From Microbotryum silenes-acaulis (taxonomy: Eukaryota > Basidiomycota > Microbotryomycetes > Microbotryales > Microbotryaceae): a stretch of DNA of 64,000 nt. The notes beneath the pieces are model-generated. The model saw nothing but the letters and a program-made list of their open reading frames with translations, did not search any database and was not told where the DNA came from. Made by a program: the position numbers and the translations under genes. Of this stretch, positions 1-10,195 are shown piece after piece. Within the stretch, counting starts at the first letter, position 1; every line of letters begins with the position of its first letter. Where the stretch lies: contig QPFY01000005.1 of the NCBI GenBank assembly GCA_003665825.1, positions 124,001 through 188,000 on the forward strand, read 5' to 3'.

Positions 1-2804
1 ATCTTCACCGTTCAGTCGCGGGTCCGTCAACTGGTCGCGCCGGAGACGTGGCAGTTCGGCGACAGCCTCCTCAGCGACCTTCACTTTGGTTTCGATCAAT
101 CGCCGGTGGCACTCAACGAATCTCGAGAATCGGTCGCAGAGTTCCTGTCGATCCCACGCATCAACGACGGCGTGGTCCCCTTCTCGCCGAATCTTTACGA
201 CCCGCTCCTTCCGCCGCGTCCATATCAGAAGACAGTCGCCCAGAAGGCCTTCTCTTCCGTCTGCGCCGACATCTGGGTCTCGACGGGTGAGTTGTGTCAA
301 TTGGCCGAAGACCAATGGGCAGACCAACCCCTGCAGATGGACGCTCTGTGGACTTGGGTCAATGGCTCGAGCGAGGACCCCTCGGCAGCTTGGCGGGCAA
401 AGGTTTCGGACGAGATAGGCTTCGGGACCGGGACAAAAGTCGTGCCGGCGAAGCCGATCCTCGCTGCTCCCGCACCACCCGATCCCATGAGTCCATCTAT
501 GGCGGGAGCCCCAGATCGAGCGAGGGGATCGAGGCTCCCCGCGGAGCAGCAGGGAGCCCCTGAACGCTTTTCGCGCGCCAAACGCGCACTCGGCGCTACT
601 GTGGTCCGACACTTTCGGTGAGCTCTATGTCGCGTGACCTCGAACTAAGCTTCCTAATCACTGATCGCATGATCCTGGGTGCCGTGTTCAACAGAGAGCA
701 TGATGAGCTTCGGCACTCGATTCGCTCCGTGGTCGCGTCTTTCGGAGCCCCAACGCTCAAGCACCTGCACCTCGTGGTCAACGACGAACCGTCTCTGACT
801 CCAGATGGTGAGAAGATCCTCATCGGGGACTATCCCAATTCGACCATCCTTTCGCAAGTGCCTCAGTGGGTCAACCTCGAACGCGTTCAACTCTCCGGTG
901 TCGAGCCGTCCCCCAACGCGACCTTTTTCGACGGCCGCAACGACGGGCCGGTCCTCAAGCTACACCCACACACCTCGTTGTTCAAGAAAACGATTGCACC
1001 ATCATCGCTCGAGAACCCTGCGAAAGATTTTCGCGCTCGACAAGCCGCAGCTTTGAAGTGGAGGGAGTCCGTCACCCCTAATTTCAACTCGTTGGCGGTC
1101 GAATCTCAGCTCGCGAACTTGCCGGAAGACACGAGCGACACGCTCCTTGCCCTCTGCGACGATTTCTTTACCATGCGCGTGAGTGTCGCATCCCTCGTAT
1201 GGTATAGTTCTTTCAGCTTGACGCGAGCTGATTTCATCTTTTCGTCGCTCCGCCTGATAGCCCATGACCCTTTCCGATGTGGAGTCGCCGTTGACCGGCC
1301 CGGTCATTCGAATGCAACGCGACCTGATCGTCGAGTCGAGCCCGCCTGACCATCTGAAAGGAGACGCGGAGGGGGAGTGGCGAGGATTGGGCTTCACAAA
1401 CTGGCTCTTGGGTAAGCGGTGGAATTGCGAGTGTGTGTTCCGGCCTGTAGGCTAAACTTTCTCCCTCACAGACCAGCGCTTTGGAGCCCGGCCTCGCCCG
1501 TATCTGCTGCACGTCGCCAAAGCAATTTCGGTCCCGATGCTGCGTGAGGTCCAGTCGGTGTTCATGGAGGAGATGACTGCCACGACAGGTGCTCGCTTCC
1601 GCGGAAAAGCTCCCTACGAAATGCAATTGTGGTTCTTGCTGCACCACTACACCATCGAAAAGCATCGCGAAGCTCTGTAAGCCTCATGTTAACCTCTAAT
1701 GGGCCGAGATTATATGACCAGAGCATGGATCTAACGCTGCGTTCATTGCCTTTCGATAGGCTGTGGTCTTTCTTCGTCGCTCGATCCGACTCGGACCAAG
1801 ACGATCGATACTCGCTTGCTGAACGCCTCGCCCTCATGTCGGAGCTCGACATTGAGCCCGCCGCCGCCGCCCCATCGAACGCAACCCTGCCCTACACGGT
1901 CGCGACGCCATTCCGCCACACACTCGCAGTCCAGATGCAGCCCGAACACGACTACACAGGCCTACCGCGCGCCCTCGAATCGCGCTACAGCTTTTCTTCC
2001 AAGGATGGCTACGCCTTCTTCAAGCCGGCGCCCAAGTCAATTCTCCCCTCCACCATGGCCGAGGATTTGCCCCGCTTCGATCAACGCCATTCCGCCCAAC
2101 TTGACGATGACTTGGGCGTACCCCCGCGGTCGAGCCCCTGCACAATCGGGGACTTGTCGGTCTGCTTCCCCAAGGACTTCCTCGACCCGGAGAACAACTC
2201 AAAGATGAGTGTCGACGAGACGTTCCGACGACTGGCGTTCGAGCAGCCCAAGTGCGGCGATTGCTTCATCGTCCAATTACTCGCCAAGAGTGGAGAACTG
2301 GGTTTGAGCAAGTTCTTGCCTGACGTTGTTAAGCAAGACGAGGAAGACGCCGATATCCCTGTAGAGGTCATTGGTGACGCCGAGAAGAAGTGGCACGACG
2401 TCACCTCCTTCCGGGGTGACCTCAAAGGCTTCACGCAGCGACAAAGGGTGAGTTCGCGGATTTGACCATCTCACCGATATTTGGTCTCGTTAACTCAGTA
2501 CTGACACGCCAGATTTGCGAATCAACAGGCCGTATCTTTGATCCAGCGGTACTCTTACACCATAGCGGATACTTCGACCCGCTTCCATTCGATGCGTTCT
2601 CCCTCGGCGCTGATGCGCGACCTCGCCGCTCTCTCTCGGATTCGCCCCGCGCTCATCGCCTTGAACGACGACGTGAACGGCGAAACCTCCATGATCGACG
2701 TCATTCTCGAAACTTGGTTCAAGAAGGAGTTCCCCGTCCCCACGATCTGGGAGATGGAGGAAGAGCAGGAACCCTCCGACCAAGTCACGAATCTCGACTC
2801 GTGA
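1..2804 (+). CDS. Stealth-domain sugar phosphotransferase (Xpt1-like), 5' partial
   Basis: Exons 1-617, 695-1178, 1261-1411, 1472-1676, 1760-2447, 2529-2804; phases fit and give 806 residues in the window, open at the left edge. The Stealth signatures appear in order: CR1 (LWTWVNGSS, then RHFREHDELRHSIRS across intron 1), CR2 (NFNSLAVESQL, then LCDDFFTMR across intron 2), a CR3-like part (MQLWFLLHHYTIEKHREAL) and a C-terminal LNDDV block. Stealth proteins transfer a sugar phosphate from a nucleotide sugar to a glycan. In Cryptococcus the fungal member Xpt1 is a Golgi xylosylphosphotransferase acting on O-glycans. That this protein uses UDP-xylose and sits in the Golgi is inference; the N-terminal anchor would lie outside the window. 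The family call is firm, the donor sugar is open. Confidence 0.85.
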
Positions 2805-4252
2805 TCTTTGGTGGTGGCCGACCCCTATCCGATCATTTTTTCAAGCGATTAATCCTCGACTCTCTTCACCGCATATCCCCATACTATTCAAAAATTGGTT
2901 GTGCTCGATATCGTTTGCTTACATTTACGGACAGATTCATATGTTGTTCCCACTACACGTTACCCTCAACACCCTTTTTTGTCAAAGTTTATCAGCATTC
3001 TGTACTGTTGCAGGCTCACACTTTCTAGCATCTTCCTCGCTTTTTTTTGCATTGTAATCTGCAAGGTCTCGTTGAGCCAAGTGAACATCGCAGTAGGTCT
3101 CTCTTCATATGCGAGACCAGTCTCGGCAGGCCGCCGGTAGCGTGGTGCGAAGAACTTGCTTGCAAGTATTCTGCTCTCAAGTTTGCGCCGGAATACGAAG
3201 CGTTCGGCCGAAGGGCGTCATCGGGTGAACGTCCCTAGAAATTTGGTGTTTGTCCCCCGCCAACTCTAGTGTTCGATCAGTGCAACCTAGATCACGTCGC
3301 ACACGGCCGCTTCGCTTTGTTGGGCCACTAAAAGCAGGCGGCGCGTCGCGAGGACGTCACCTCACCGCGTCGCCGCTGATCGGGAGAGCGCTAAGGCCGA
3401 CCGGTGCCGCTTTCTCGATTATCGGCCTTAAAGATGTGCCGGTGTGGATGGCCCATCGTGTTTTTCCTTCTCTCTCTCTGCTTTGCTTCAATCCATCTTG
3501 GAAGCAAACAAGAACAGCGAAAAACGACTTCCGATCGACCGCAACAAATAAGGAGCTCCCGGTTACATCTTTCACAACCCGCTGCTTCGAGTTTGAAGCA
3601 GCTGCTCCCTGCCGCGCACGCGTGTGTGGCACGCGAGAAAGCGACGCGTCGGTTCGCACGCGACGATCGATTGCGCTTGACCTCCTCCCGAGCCTTCACA
3701 GACCGACTTCCGCCGTTTGGCTCGATCGCGGCCCCATCGCCTAACAACACCGCCCAGCTCATTGGAGGTACCTGCGCAAAGTAGAGCATACGCAGGGGAC
3801 ACCGTCGACTTTGTTCTTGTGAGTCGGCAAGCTCTGTTCTGTTCTTTTGGATCTCGCGGTCGCTCCGGACGGCCCGTGCGCGCGTGGCGCCGGAGATGCG
3901 CGCACGAAGAAAGGGGAGGATGTGGTGTCTCGCGTCGGAGACAGGAACCTCTGGAACCGTGTTTGAATGCATTCATCCTGCTTCTCATCGCTGACTTGTT
4001 CTCCCAGTGCTCCATCTCACGCCGTACATTGACTCTGCCGGAAGGATCTGTTGCTGGACTGCTCGTCGCGGTTCGACCGACGTCGTCCTTCGTTCAGCGA
4101 GTCGCGACGTGACCGTGTGATCGCCACCGCCTTCACCCCCTCTGCCAACAGCGCCGCTCGGTCCTCGTCCGGCTCTCTCGACGATCGCCCTCCTCTCAGT
4201 CAATCCCACGCCTGTGCTTGCGCGAAACACACGCGCGGAACACACGCCCCGT
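2805..4252. other. Intergenic region, 1.45 kb
   Basis: No coding exon recognised. It should hold the 3' end of the Stealth gene and the promoter and leader of the next gene. The stretch just after the stop (about 2820-3060) is T-rich, which fits a 3' untranslated region. Frames open between 3250 and 4200 are low in complexity and resemble nothing I know. Confidence 0.5.
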
Positions 4253-5976
4253 ATGGTGTTCCCACCGCCCGATCCGTCCGCCGTCCCACCGTTTTCGTCG
4301 TTGGCTTCGTCGCTTCCAGCCTCTGGGACCGCGCCTGTTTCCGCGAGACCTGCGCTCGGTCAACTCGACGTCAATCGCGCCTCCAACTCGTCGTCGTCGT
4401 CCTCGTCGCAACCGCCGCACAGGTCGCTCAGCCCAATGACGTCCAAGGACAAGCTCAAGCAGTGGACCTTCCCGCGCAACGGCTCCCCTGTGCTTCCTTC
4501 GCCTCCCGTCTGCTTCCCATCGACGGGGACCAATAATTCGCATTCCATACCGCTTATGGGGTACTCGCTCTCGGACGATGAAGCCAACGCCCAGTCCTCC
4601 GAACCAGAATCGCCCGTCATCATCGAGAGCCGAACGAATCAATACGATCGACACGTCCGGCGTCATTCCCAGGACGACGAGCGGTCCTCCGGTTCGGATC
4701 GAGGGATCGAATCGCCGTGTGGTGCATCGTCGTCGATCCCGTTCATGCAAAAGCGATCCGACAATGGCGCCACCAACAAGCCCTCCCCCAGTAACAACGG
4801 GAGCAAGCAGCAACACAAAACCACGGCCTCGACGTTCCGCCATCGTGGCAAGGCGTCAGTAGCGGTCGTGCCCATCTCCTCGCCCGACAACTCACCTTCT
4901 GCACCGGGTCGACCTGGCCTCACGCGTGTCACCTCGTCGCCTCGTCAACTGACAAATCCGTCGGCCAACAACCCCCCGAGTTCCTCGCCTGAACCCATGG
5001 CGTTTCCAACTTCCCCCTCTGAGTTGATTCGAATGATCTACGCCAATCTGCGGCGCAAATCATTGCAGGATTTCGCATGGGCCCTCGTCTTTGGCGTCTG
5101 CTTGCTCCTCTTTGCATCCGCGCTCACAGGACACGGTTACGCACCTCCCGAACTCGACCTCGACCTCTCGAACCAGGTCAGGGTCGAAGCTCCGGCGGCG
5201 TTTTTGCCCAAGGGGGGTCAATTCCGTGACTTGCCTATGCCGGCGGATGTGCATCAGCCTACGGGGGATGATTCGCATGATGTGGGGCACGATTGGATGA
5301 AAGACTCGCCTGATGATCGACGGTTGGATGACGAGCATGTGCAGTACGTTTACTCGCTGGCCTAGCTGGTTTTTTTTTGGTTGTAGCTCAACGTGGTCCT
5401 GACCCCCCAACCCACACCTCTACGCACAGCCACCACCACGAGGGCCCCGACGCGCTTTTCGAAGGTGACCACTCCGTCGCAGCGGATGATCACGACCATT
5501 CACACATCAACGCCGTTTTGGACGACCAGAAGCCGGGCAGAAAAGAGTTAGAAGAGCTCGATACCCGTACGGTCGAAATGAGCGCAGGAGTTGACGTCAC
5601 CGAGCTGACGCAGGAAGATGATGTCGCTGAGGTTGCTGGGAACGACGAGGAGGAACATGTACAAGTACAGGGCGAGGAGGAACATGGGGATGGAGCTGAA
5701 GCGGATGAAGAGGGCGAGGAAGAAGATGTAGACGACTCGGTACAGGACGAGGTCGAACACGACCACGACCATGGCTCAGGCGGCCTTCATCTCGAACCCG
5801 AACCCGAAGCCGAGGACGCGCCAGTACCCTTCAGCGTGAACGCGAACAATCGCGCCGTAGCGACCGACCTCCCCGACCAGGTCCCTGATGGGGAGGTGGA
5901 GCACTCTATACAGTACGGCGAGGACGTGCAAGCGCTCAGGGTCAAGAGGATGTTGAAGCAGCGCAGGCGGCGTTAA
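4253..5976 (+). CDS. Single-pass membrane protein with acidic His-rich tail, unknown function
   Basis: Exons 4253-5343 and 5430-5976, joined by an 86-bp intron with a GTACGT donor and CACAG acceptor; 545 residues. An in-frame ATG at 4214 would add 13 residues; 4253 is preferred because the sequence after it is the usual Pro/Ser-rich disordered start. Residues 1-260 are low complexity with many SP/TP sites. One hydrophobic segment (WALVFGVCLLLFASALTG) lies near residue 285. Beyond it the protein turns very acidic: a run of four His made exactly at the splice junction, then DDHDHSH and long Glu/Asp blocks, ending in basic RRRR. Topology and any metal binding by the His/Asp clusters are inference. 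I do not recognise a family. Confidence 0.7.
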
Positions 5977-7106
5977 GCGTCGACGCTCTTTCTCAGTACC
6001 CGGAGCCTGAGGCTTATGGCTTTTTCAAGAGCCATAATACTCGTTCTTATTATTTTCGCTCCTGCAACAAAGCGGACATTTTTATTGCTTTTACCCTTCG
6101 TCCTCAGCTGTGTGCAGGTCGAAGGACCTTTGGTCTGGCTCGAGCCTACCGAGGAATCATTCTTATTCGGCCTTTCTTCTTATCTCTCTATTGGAAGTGT
6201 TTTAGTCCTTGCAACGTTGTATTTCATCGCATTCGCTTCAACCAGATGATGCATCATCAAGTCACGTACCCTGCACCACCAAATCGCGACATACTGCCGG
6301 ATCGAACGTGTTTTATCGGGATGGGTCAGTGGCCCCTTATCTTCCGCTTGCTTCGCCAACGTCGATTTTCCGACCACCAGGATAGGCCACGTGCCCCTTC
6401 TCTTTTGCATGGAAAATGTTTCAAAACAGATACCACTTGAACGGACATACCCTCCCACTCTAAGGACTCCACGCCAATCCTCCCCGAGCCGAGAGGAGTA
6501 CTAAGAAACCGAACAAATATAGGGTGATACCCCGAAGCCGCGGGGATGATTACCACGGAGATGTTGAGTTCTTGCACGGGGAGGAGCGTATTTGGGTAGT
6601 TAGGTCCACGACACCACTAGACTAGTTCACGTTCCGATCCCAGGAAAAAGGGCCGACGTGATCGCGCGAAGCATTGACGACGCCTCAAGTGAGGAAGATG
6701 GGACCGGCCGTCAAGCGGACCGGGAGAAGGTGAGGAATGACGCGCAGCAGAGGGCCTGGGAGTTGTGCACGGTCAGGAGAATAATGCATCCTGCTACGCT
6801 GAAGCAGCAGGTGAAGGCGATGCAGAAGCCGTGCTTGAGCGTGCGGAGGCAGGTCCAGAACATGAAGATTTTGACGGCCGAGAGCAACGATCGGCTTGAG
6901 GAGCTATTTCTCAGACCATGACTCAGAACTTCTCGAATAAGTCACGACCAGAAGACAACTTGGGCTACGGTGTGACACGGAAAGGTGTGGGTGGGCACAA
7001 ACAAGGAAAAAAACTTTCGTTCCAGTACAACGCACGGTTATACAACAAAGCAGACGCATCTACTAGATGAAGCTTCGGCCGGGTTCGAGTATTCAGGATG
7101 CTAAAA
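5977..7106. other. Gene-poor region
   Basis: No supportable gene. Short open frames at 6016-6249 (hydrophobic, 77 codons) and 6658-6921 (87 codons, GTG start) have no domain and no splice partner. The left part probably contains the 3' untranslated region of the preceding gene. Confidence 0.5.
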
Positions 7107-7405
7107 CTACATCTTCCACCGCAGAGAGGGTCCGACCTGGATCATTGCGCCTTCGAGCCCGAGGAGGATCTGCAGAACGATCTGCTCTACGACATTTTGG
7201 TCCAGATCGTTGCGGGCATCATGCGAGACAGATCCGCCGCGTTGCAATGGCCAGAACAAGGTCTCGATCCCAACAACGATGACCATCGCGAGCTTGCATT
7301 TGCTCTCGTGACTCATGCGTATGCAGGAGGAAGTCGGACATACCCTTGATAATGCGTGGCTGAGAATTCGTGCCACCGCGATTCGGTCTGCTTCGTCTCC
7401 TTTGC
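7107..7405 (+). repeat. Long inverted repeat, left arm
   Basis: This 299-bp arm is matched in reverse complement by 7553-7841, with a spacer of about 150 bp. Reading base by base I see about 15 substitutions plus one 11-bp length difference, so identity is above 90 percent. The arm holds an open frame (7098-7349, 83 codons, including LLYDILVQIVAGIMRDRSA) that reads like a piece of a real protein; I do not recognise it. It looks like a gene fragment duplicated head to head. Confidence 0.85.
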
Positions 7406-7552
7406 CTACTTTGTTTGCGCTGCATCCATGTTTGAATGGACCTGACATTTGCGTCCTCCTCCTCATACAATCGTTGAATATTAGATTCGATACGCCATGC
7501 AACTGCTCACCCCACCACCACCACCACCACCGATCCCGGGCTCTGACAGGGG

Positions 7553-7841
7553 TGCAAAGGAGACGAAGCAGACCGGATCGCTGTGGCACGAATTGTTATC
7601 AAGGGCATGTCCGATTTCCTCCTGCATACGCATGAGTCACGAGGGCAAATGCAAGCTCGCGATGGTCATCGTTATTGGGATCGAGACCTTATTCTGGCCA
7701 TTGTAACGCGGCGAATCTGTCTCGAATGATGCCCGCAACGATCTGGACTAAAATGTCGTAGAGCAGATCGTTCTGCAGATCCTCCTCGGGCTCGAAGGCT
7801 TAATGATCCAGGTCGGACCCTCCCTGCGGTGGAAGATGTAG
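7553..7841 (-). repeat. Long inverted repeat, right arm
   Basis: Reverse-complement partner of 7107-7405. Relative to the left arm it lacks 11 bp near the inner end. The frame open in the left arm is damaged here, for example a CAA codon reads TAA. C:G to T:A changes outnumber the reverse by roughly seven to four by eye, which hints at cytosine mutation in this arm but is not statistically convincing. The spacer carries a short CAC/ACC microsatellite near 7508-7532. Confidence 0.85.
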
Positions 7842-8363
7842 ATAGCTGAGGACCAACTTACCGTTCCCGCACCGCACTGCAACTCCTTCGCTGGCTGCCC
7901 ATCGAGTGTTCTGAAGATAGAGTGTGGCCTTCTAAGGTCGTAGAGACATGGCGAGGTGAGATTGCGGACTAGTGCAACGTTGTCGAAGCGAAGAGAAGAG
8001 GGCTGGGAGGAGGCGGGGGGGGGGGGGGGGGGGTTGGAAGGAGGCGGGCCAGTACGATGTGAGGGGAAGGAAGGAGAGAGAAGAAAAACAGAGACGTGCG
8101 CGGGTGGCACGTCGCACACCGGCTTATTTTGTCCCAATTATGGCCCCTAGGTGCCGCGTGTCCAAAAAGCTGCCGTGGCGCGCGCGAGACGCTTAAGCCG
8201 GGCGGCACAGCTTTGGACTTGGCGTCCACCCGCTCCGACGTACAAGCACGTGGCCTCATCTACAACCTCGAAGATGCAGCTTTGCGGGCTATAATTGGGT
8301 ATTTAAACATGTTCGCGGTCTCGAAACGCACAGGAGCACTCACTATCGGGGCCAAACACCTTT
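7842..8363. other. Spacer with a 20-bp G homopolymer
   Basis: No gene seen. The notable element is an uninterrupted G run of about 20 bp around 8014-8034 flanked by GGAGGC motifs. Open frames across it are artefacts of the simple sequence. Confidence 0.6.
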
Positions 8364-8399
8364 TATTTATTTGATAAACTTCATTAACAGCATAATTAT

Positions 8400-9076
8400 A
8401 TTAATACCTAGAAATCTTCGGAAAAGTCGGAGGGAATGCTGTTACGCACACTGGCAGAAGCCAGTAGTGTAGAACTATTGACCCTGAACCAGGATCAACC
8501 ATACCCACTAAAACCCTCTTTGGTGGCTTACAGAGACACTAGGCGACCCTTGGACTCCTGAATAGAGGCTCGAAGCCCCTCGAAGTCCGTTTCGGTGATC
8601 GATTCCAAAAGATCCGACGAGAATCGGCGACGGCGACAGAGCTTCCAGATCGAGTGAAAGAACAGGACTCGTAGTTCGACAAGGCGACGTTCCGAGCGAG
8701 ACACGACCGGACATACAAAGTCCACAAAGACTGGGTGGGGGGTCGGGGACAGAGCAGACCAGAGACGCCGGGCGAATGGGCAGCCGACCGCGAGGTGGGC
8801 CAGGCACTCGGGTGCTTCCGAGAGGCACATCACACAGGAGGCAGATCGATTGTTGGGGTGAGGGCTGGTTGGGGAGGCGACTTGGCTGCCCGGATGGAGG
8901 GACCCCAGGGAGAGAAGGTGGCCGGTATCCTCGGCGTCCGAGTGAACCCGGCGAACCTTGCGCAAAGCCTTCCACCAATACTGGCAGCCTGTTAGCGTCA
9001 TCGGCTGCTGAATGGTATCACCTGCACTTTCTTGCACAACAACGGGCTCGTCAAGCGTATGTTCACCGACTCCCAA
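8400..9076 (-). mobile_element. 5'-truncated LINE retrotransposon, RT C-terminal fragment
   Basis: The minus frame 8508-9076 encodes about 190 residues ending the way non-LTR reverse transcriptase ORFs do. A zf-RVT-type zinc knuckle (CVMCLSEAPECLAHLAVGC: C-x2-C, then H and C) is followed by a region rich in Trp, Arg and Leu. There is no RT catalytic domain upstream: the frame hits TGA inside GATCTGA-type repeats just beyond 9076, so the element is truncated there. The AT-richer stretch 8364-8507 would be its 3' untranslated region and contains a motif (8408-8432) shared with 21693-21718. It is a dead fragment. Confidence 0.75.
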
Positions 9077-9077
9077 G

Positions 9078-9570
9078 GGTCCGATCTGATCTAAACAGTT
9101 TCAGATTAGATCAGATCTGATCTGACGGGGGTCAGATCAAGTTCAGATCAATCAAGCCTCGAGAAAAAAACAAAGGTAGGCGGTACCTAGATGGTGCCAT
9201 TGTGATTTCAACTGCGGCGCACCTGATCAGAAGAGAGAATGGATCGCGCCATCTCATTGCAAACACTTTCTCATAGGGATCATGCGATCCAATCCAGTCA
9301 TAAAAGCGGGGAGCTCCTCCAAAAAGCGGCGGCTTAGCAAGGTGATCACTTTGGAGGATGATGAGGATGAGCATGAGGTTGTGGAGGTGTGGAGGAAGAA
9401 GATGAGGATTTCAACATGTAGACATGTAGAAGTCTTTATGTGCCAAATTAGGCAACTTCATGTCTCAGATCAAATTGATCTGCTCAGATCAGATCAAGAT
9501 CAGATCAATCAAGTCAGAATCAGAAAAATCCAGATCTGATCTGATCTGATCTGACGGTGATCTGATCTAA
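9078..9570. repeat. GATCTGA/TCAGATC short-repeat clusters flanking a 0.3 kb segment
   Basis: Two clusters of GATCTGATC and its complement TCAGATC occur at about 9078-9155 and 9465-9565, sharing longer matches such as CAGATCAATCAAG and GATCTGATCTGACGG. Between them lies non-repetitive DNA with a short open frame (9282-9420) containing a basic SSKKRR and an acidic DDEDEHE stretch. The clusters could be remnants of a small element's subterminal repeats or a local satellite. Confidence 0.6.
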
Positions 9571-9571
9571 T

Positions 9572-9859
9572 GCGGATCCTTGCCGACTCCGTAGGCGACA
9601 GTCGAGACTCAGAAACCGTCGCATCGATCCGGACAGCTCCGATTCCAGCGGCAGCGACAGCGAAGACGACTCCTCAAGGGACAGTTCAGCCGACTCCGAC
9701 GACGATCGTGCCCACGACGACCGACCGGAATGGGAGTACCGTCAGAAGAGAAAGATCGTCATGTTGGGTGGCTTTTTTGGCATCAACATATTGCGTGAGA
9801 ACTTGCAGGGCACGTTGCGGCCCGCGGTGCAGCAGCCAGGGCCGGTGATGAATGCATAG
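9572..9859 (+). pseudogene. Orphan C-terminal coding exon, probable gene fragment
   Basis: The frame through positions 9572-9859 reads an acidic Ser/Asp stretch (SDSSGSDSEDDSSRDSSADS), then PEWEYRQKRKIVMLGGFFG and a stop at 9857-9859. It has normal amino-acid balance and looks like the last exon of a gene, but upstream it runs straight into GATCTGA repeats with no start codon or sensible donor exon. I therefore treat it as a fragment cut off by the repeats. Family not recognised. Confidence 0.4.
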
Positions 9860-10195
9860 TTTTTGAAATGTAAGGACGTTTCTTTCACAAAATTCAAGTC
9901 GGATAATTGAAACCCTTAGGTAGGCTGATCTGACTTGCCTGGTGTCACTAAGCACAAGAGGTGAGGTGCTACTTAGCAGTAGAGAAGGAGCCGGAGGGAG
10001 GTTCACCGTGACCCTATTAGGGCGGCGTCGCGTTGACCGATTAGGAACGGGCAATTCGGCATTAGCGAATGGGATCGAGGCGGATAAGCGCCGTAATGAA
10101 CAAAAGCGTAAGCCGTTCGCGGTTCCGTCCTCTCTGCCCCCCACTCACACTGCACCCCAATCCTTAACCCAACTCTTCACCGCCTGACCGTAGCG

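Noticed and set aside
6016..6249. Hydrophobic 77-codon open frame
   Set aside because: It lies in the likely 3' flank of the preceding gene, has no upstream signals or partner exon, and its hydrophobicity follows from T-rich DNA.
7501..7535. Poly-His / poly-Pro coding run
   Set aside because: It is a CAC/ACC microsatellite in the spacer of the inverted repeat, not part of a supportable gene.
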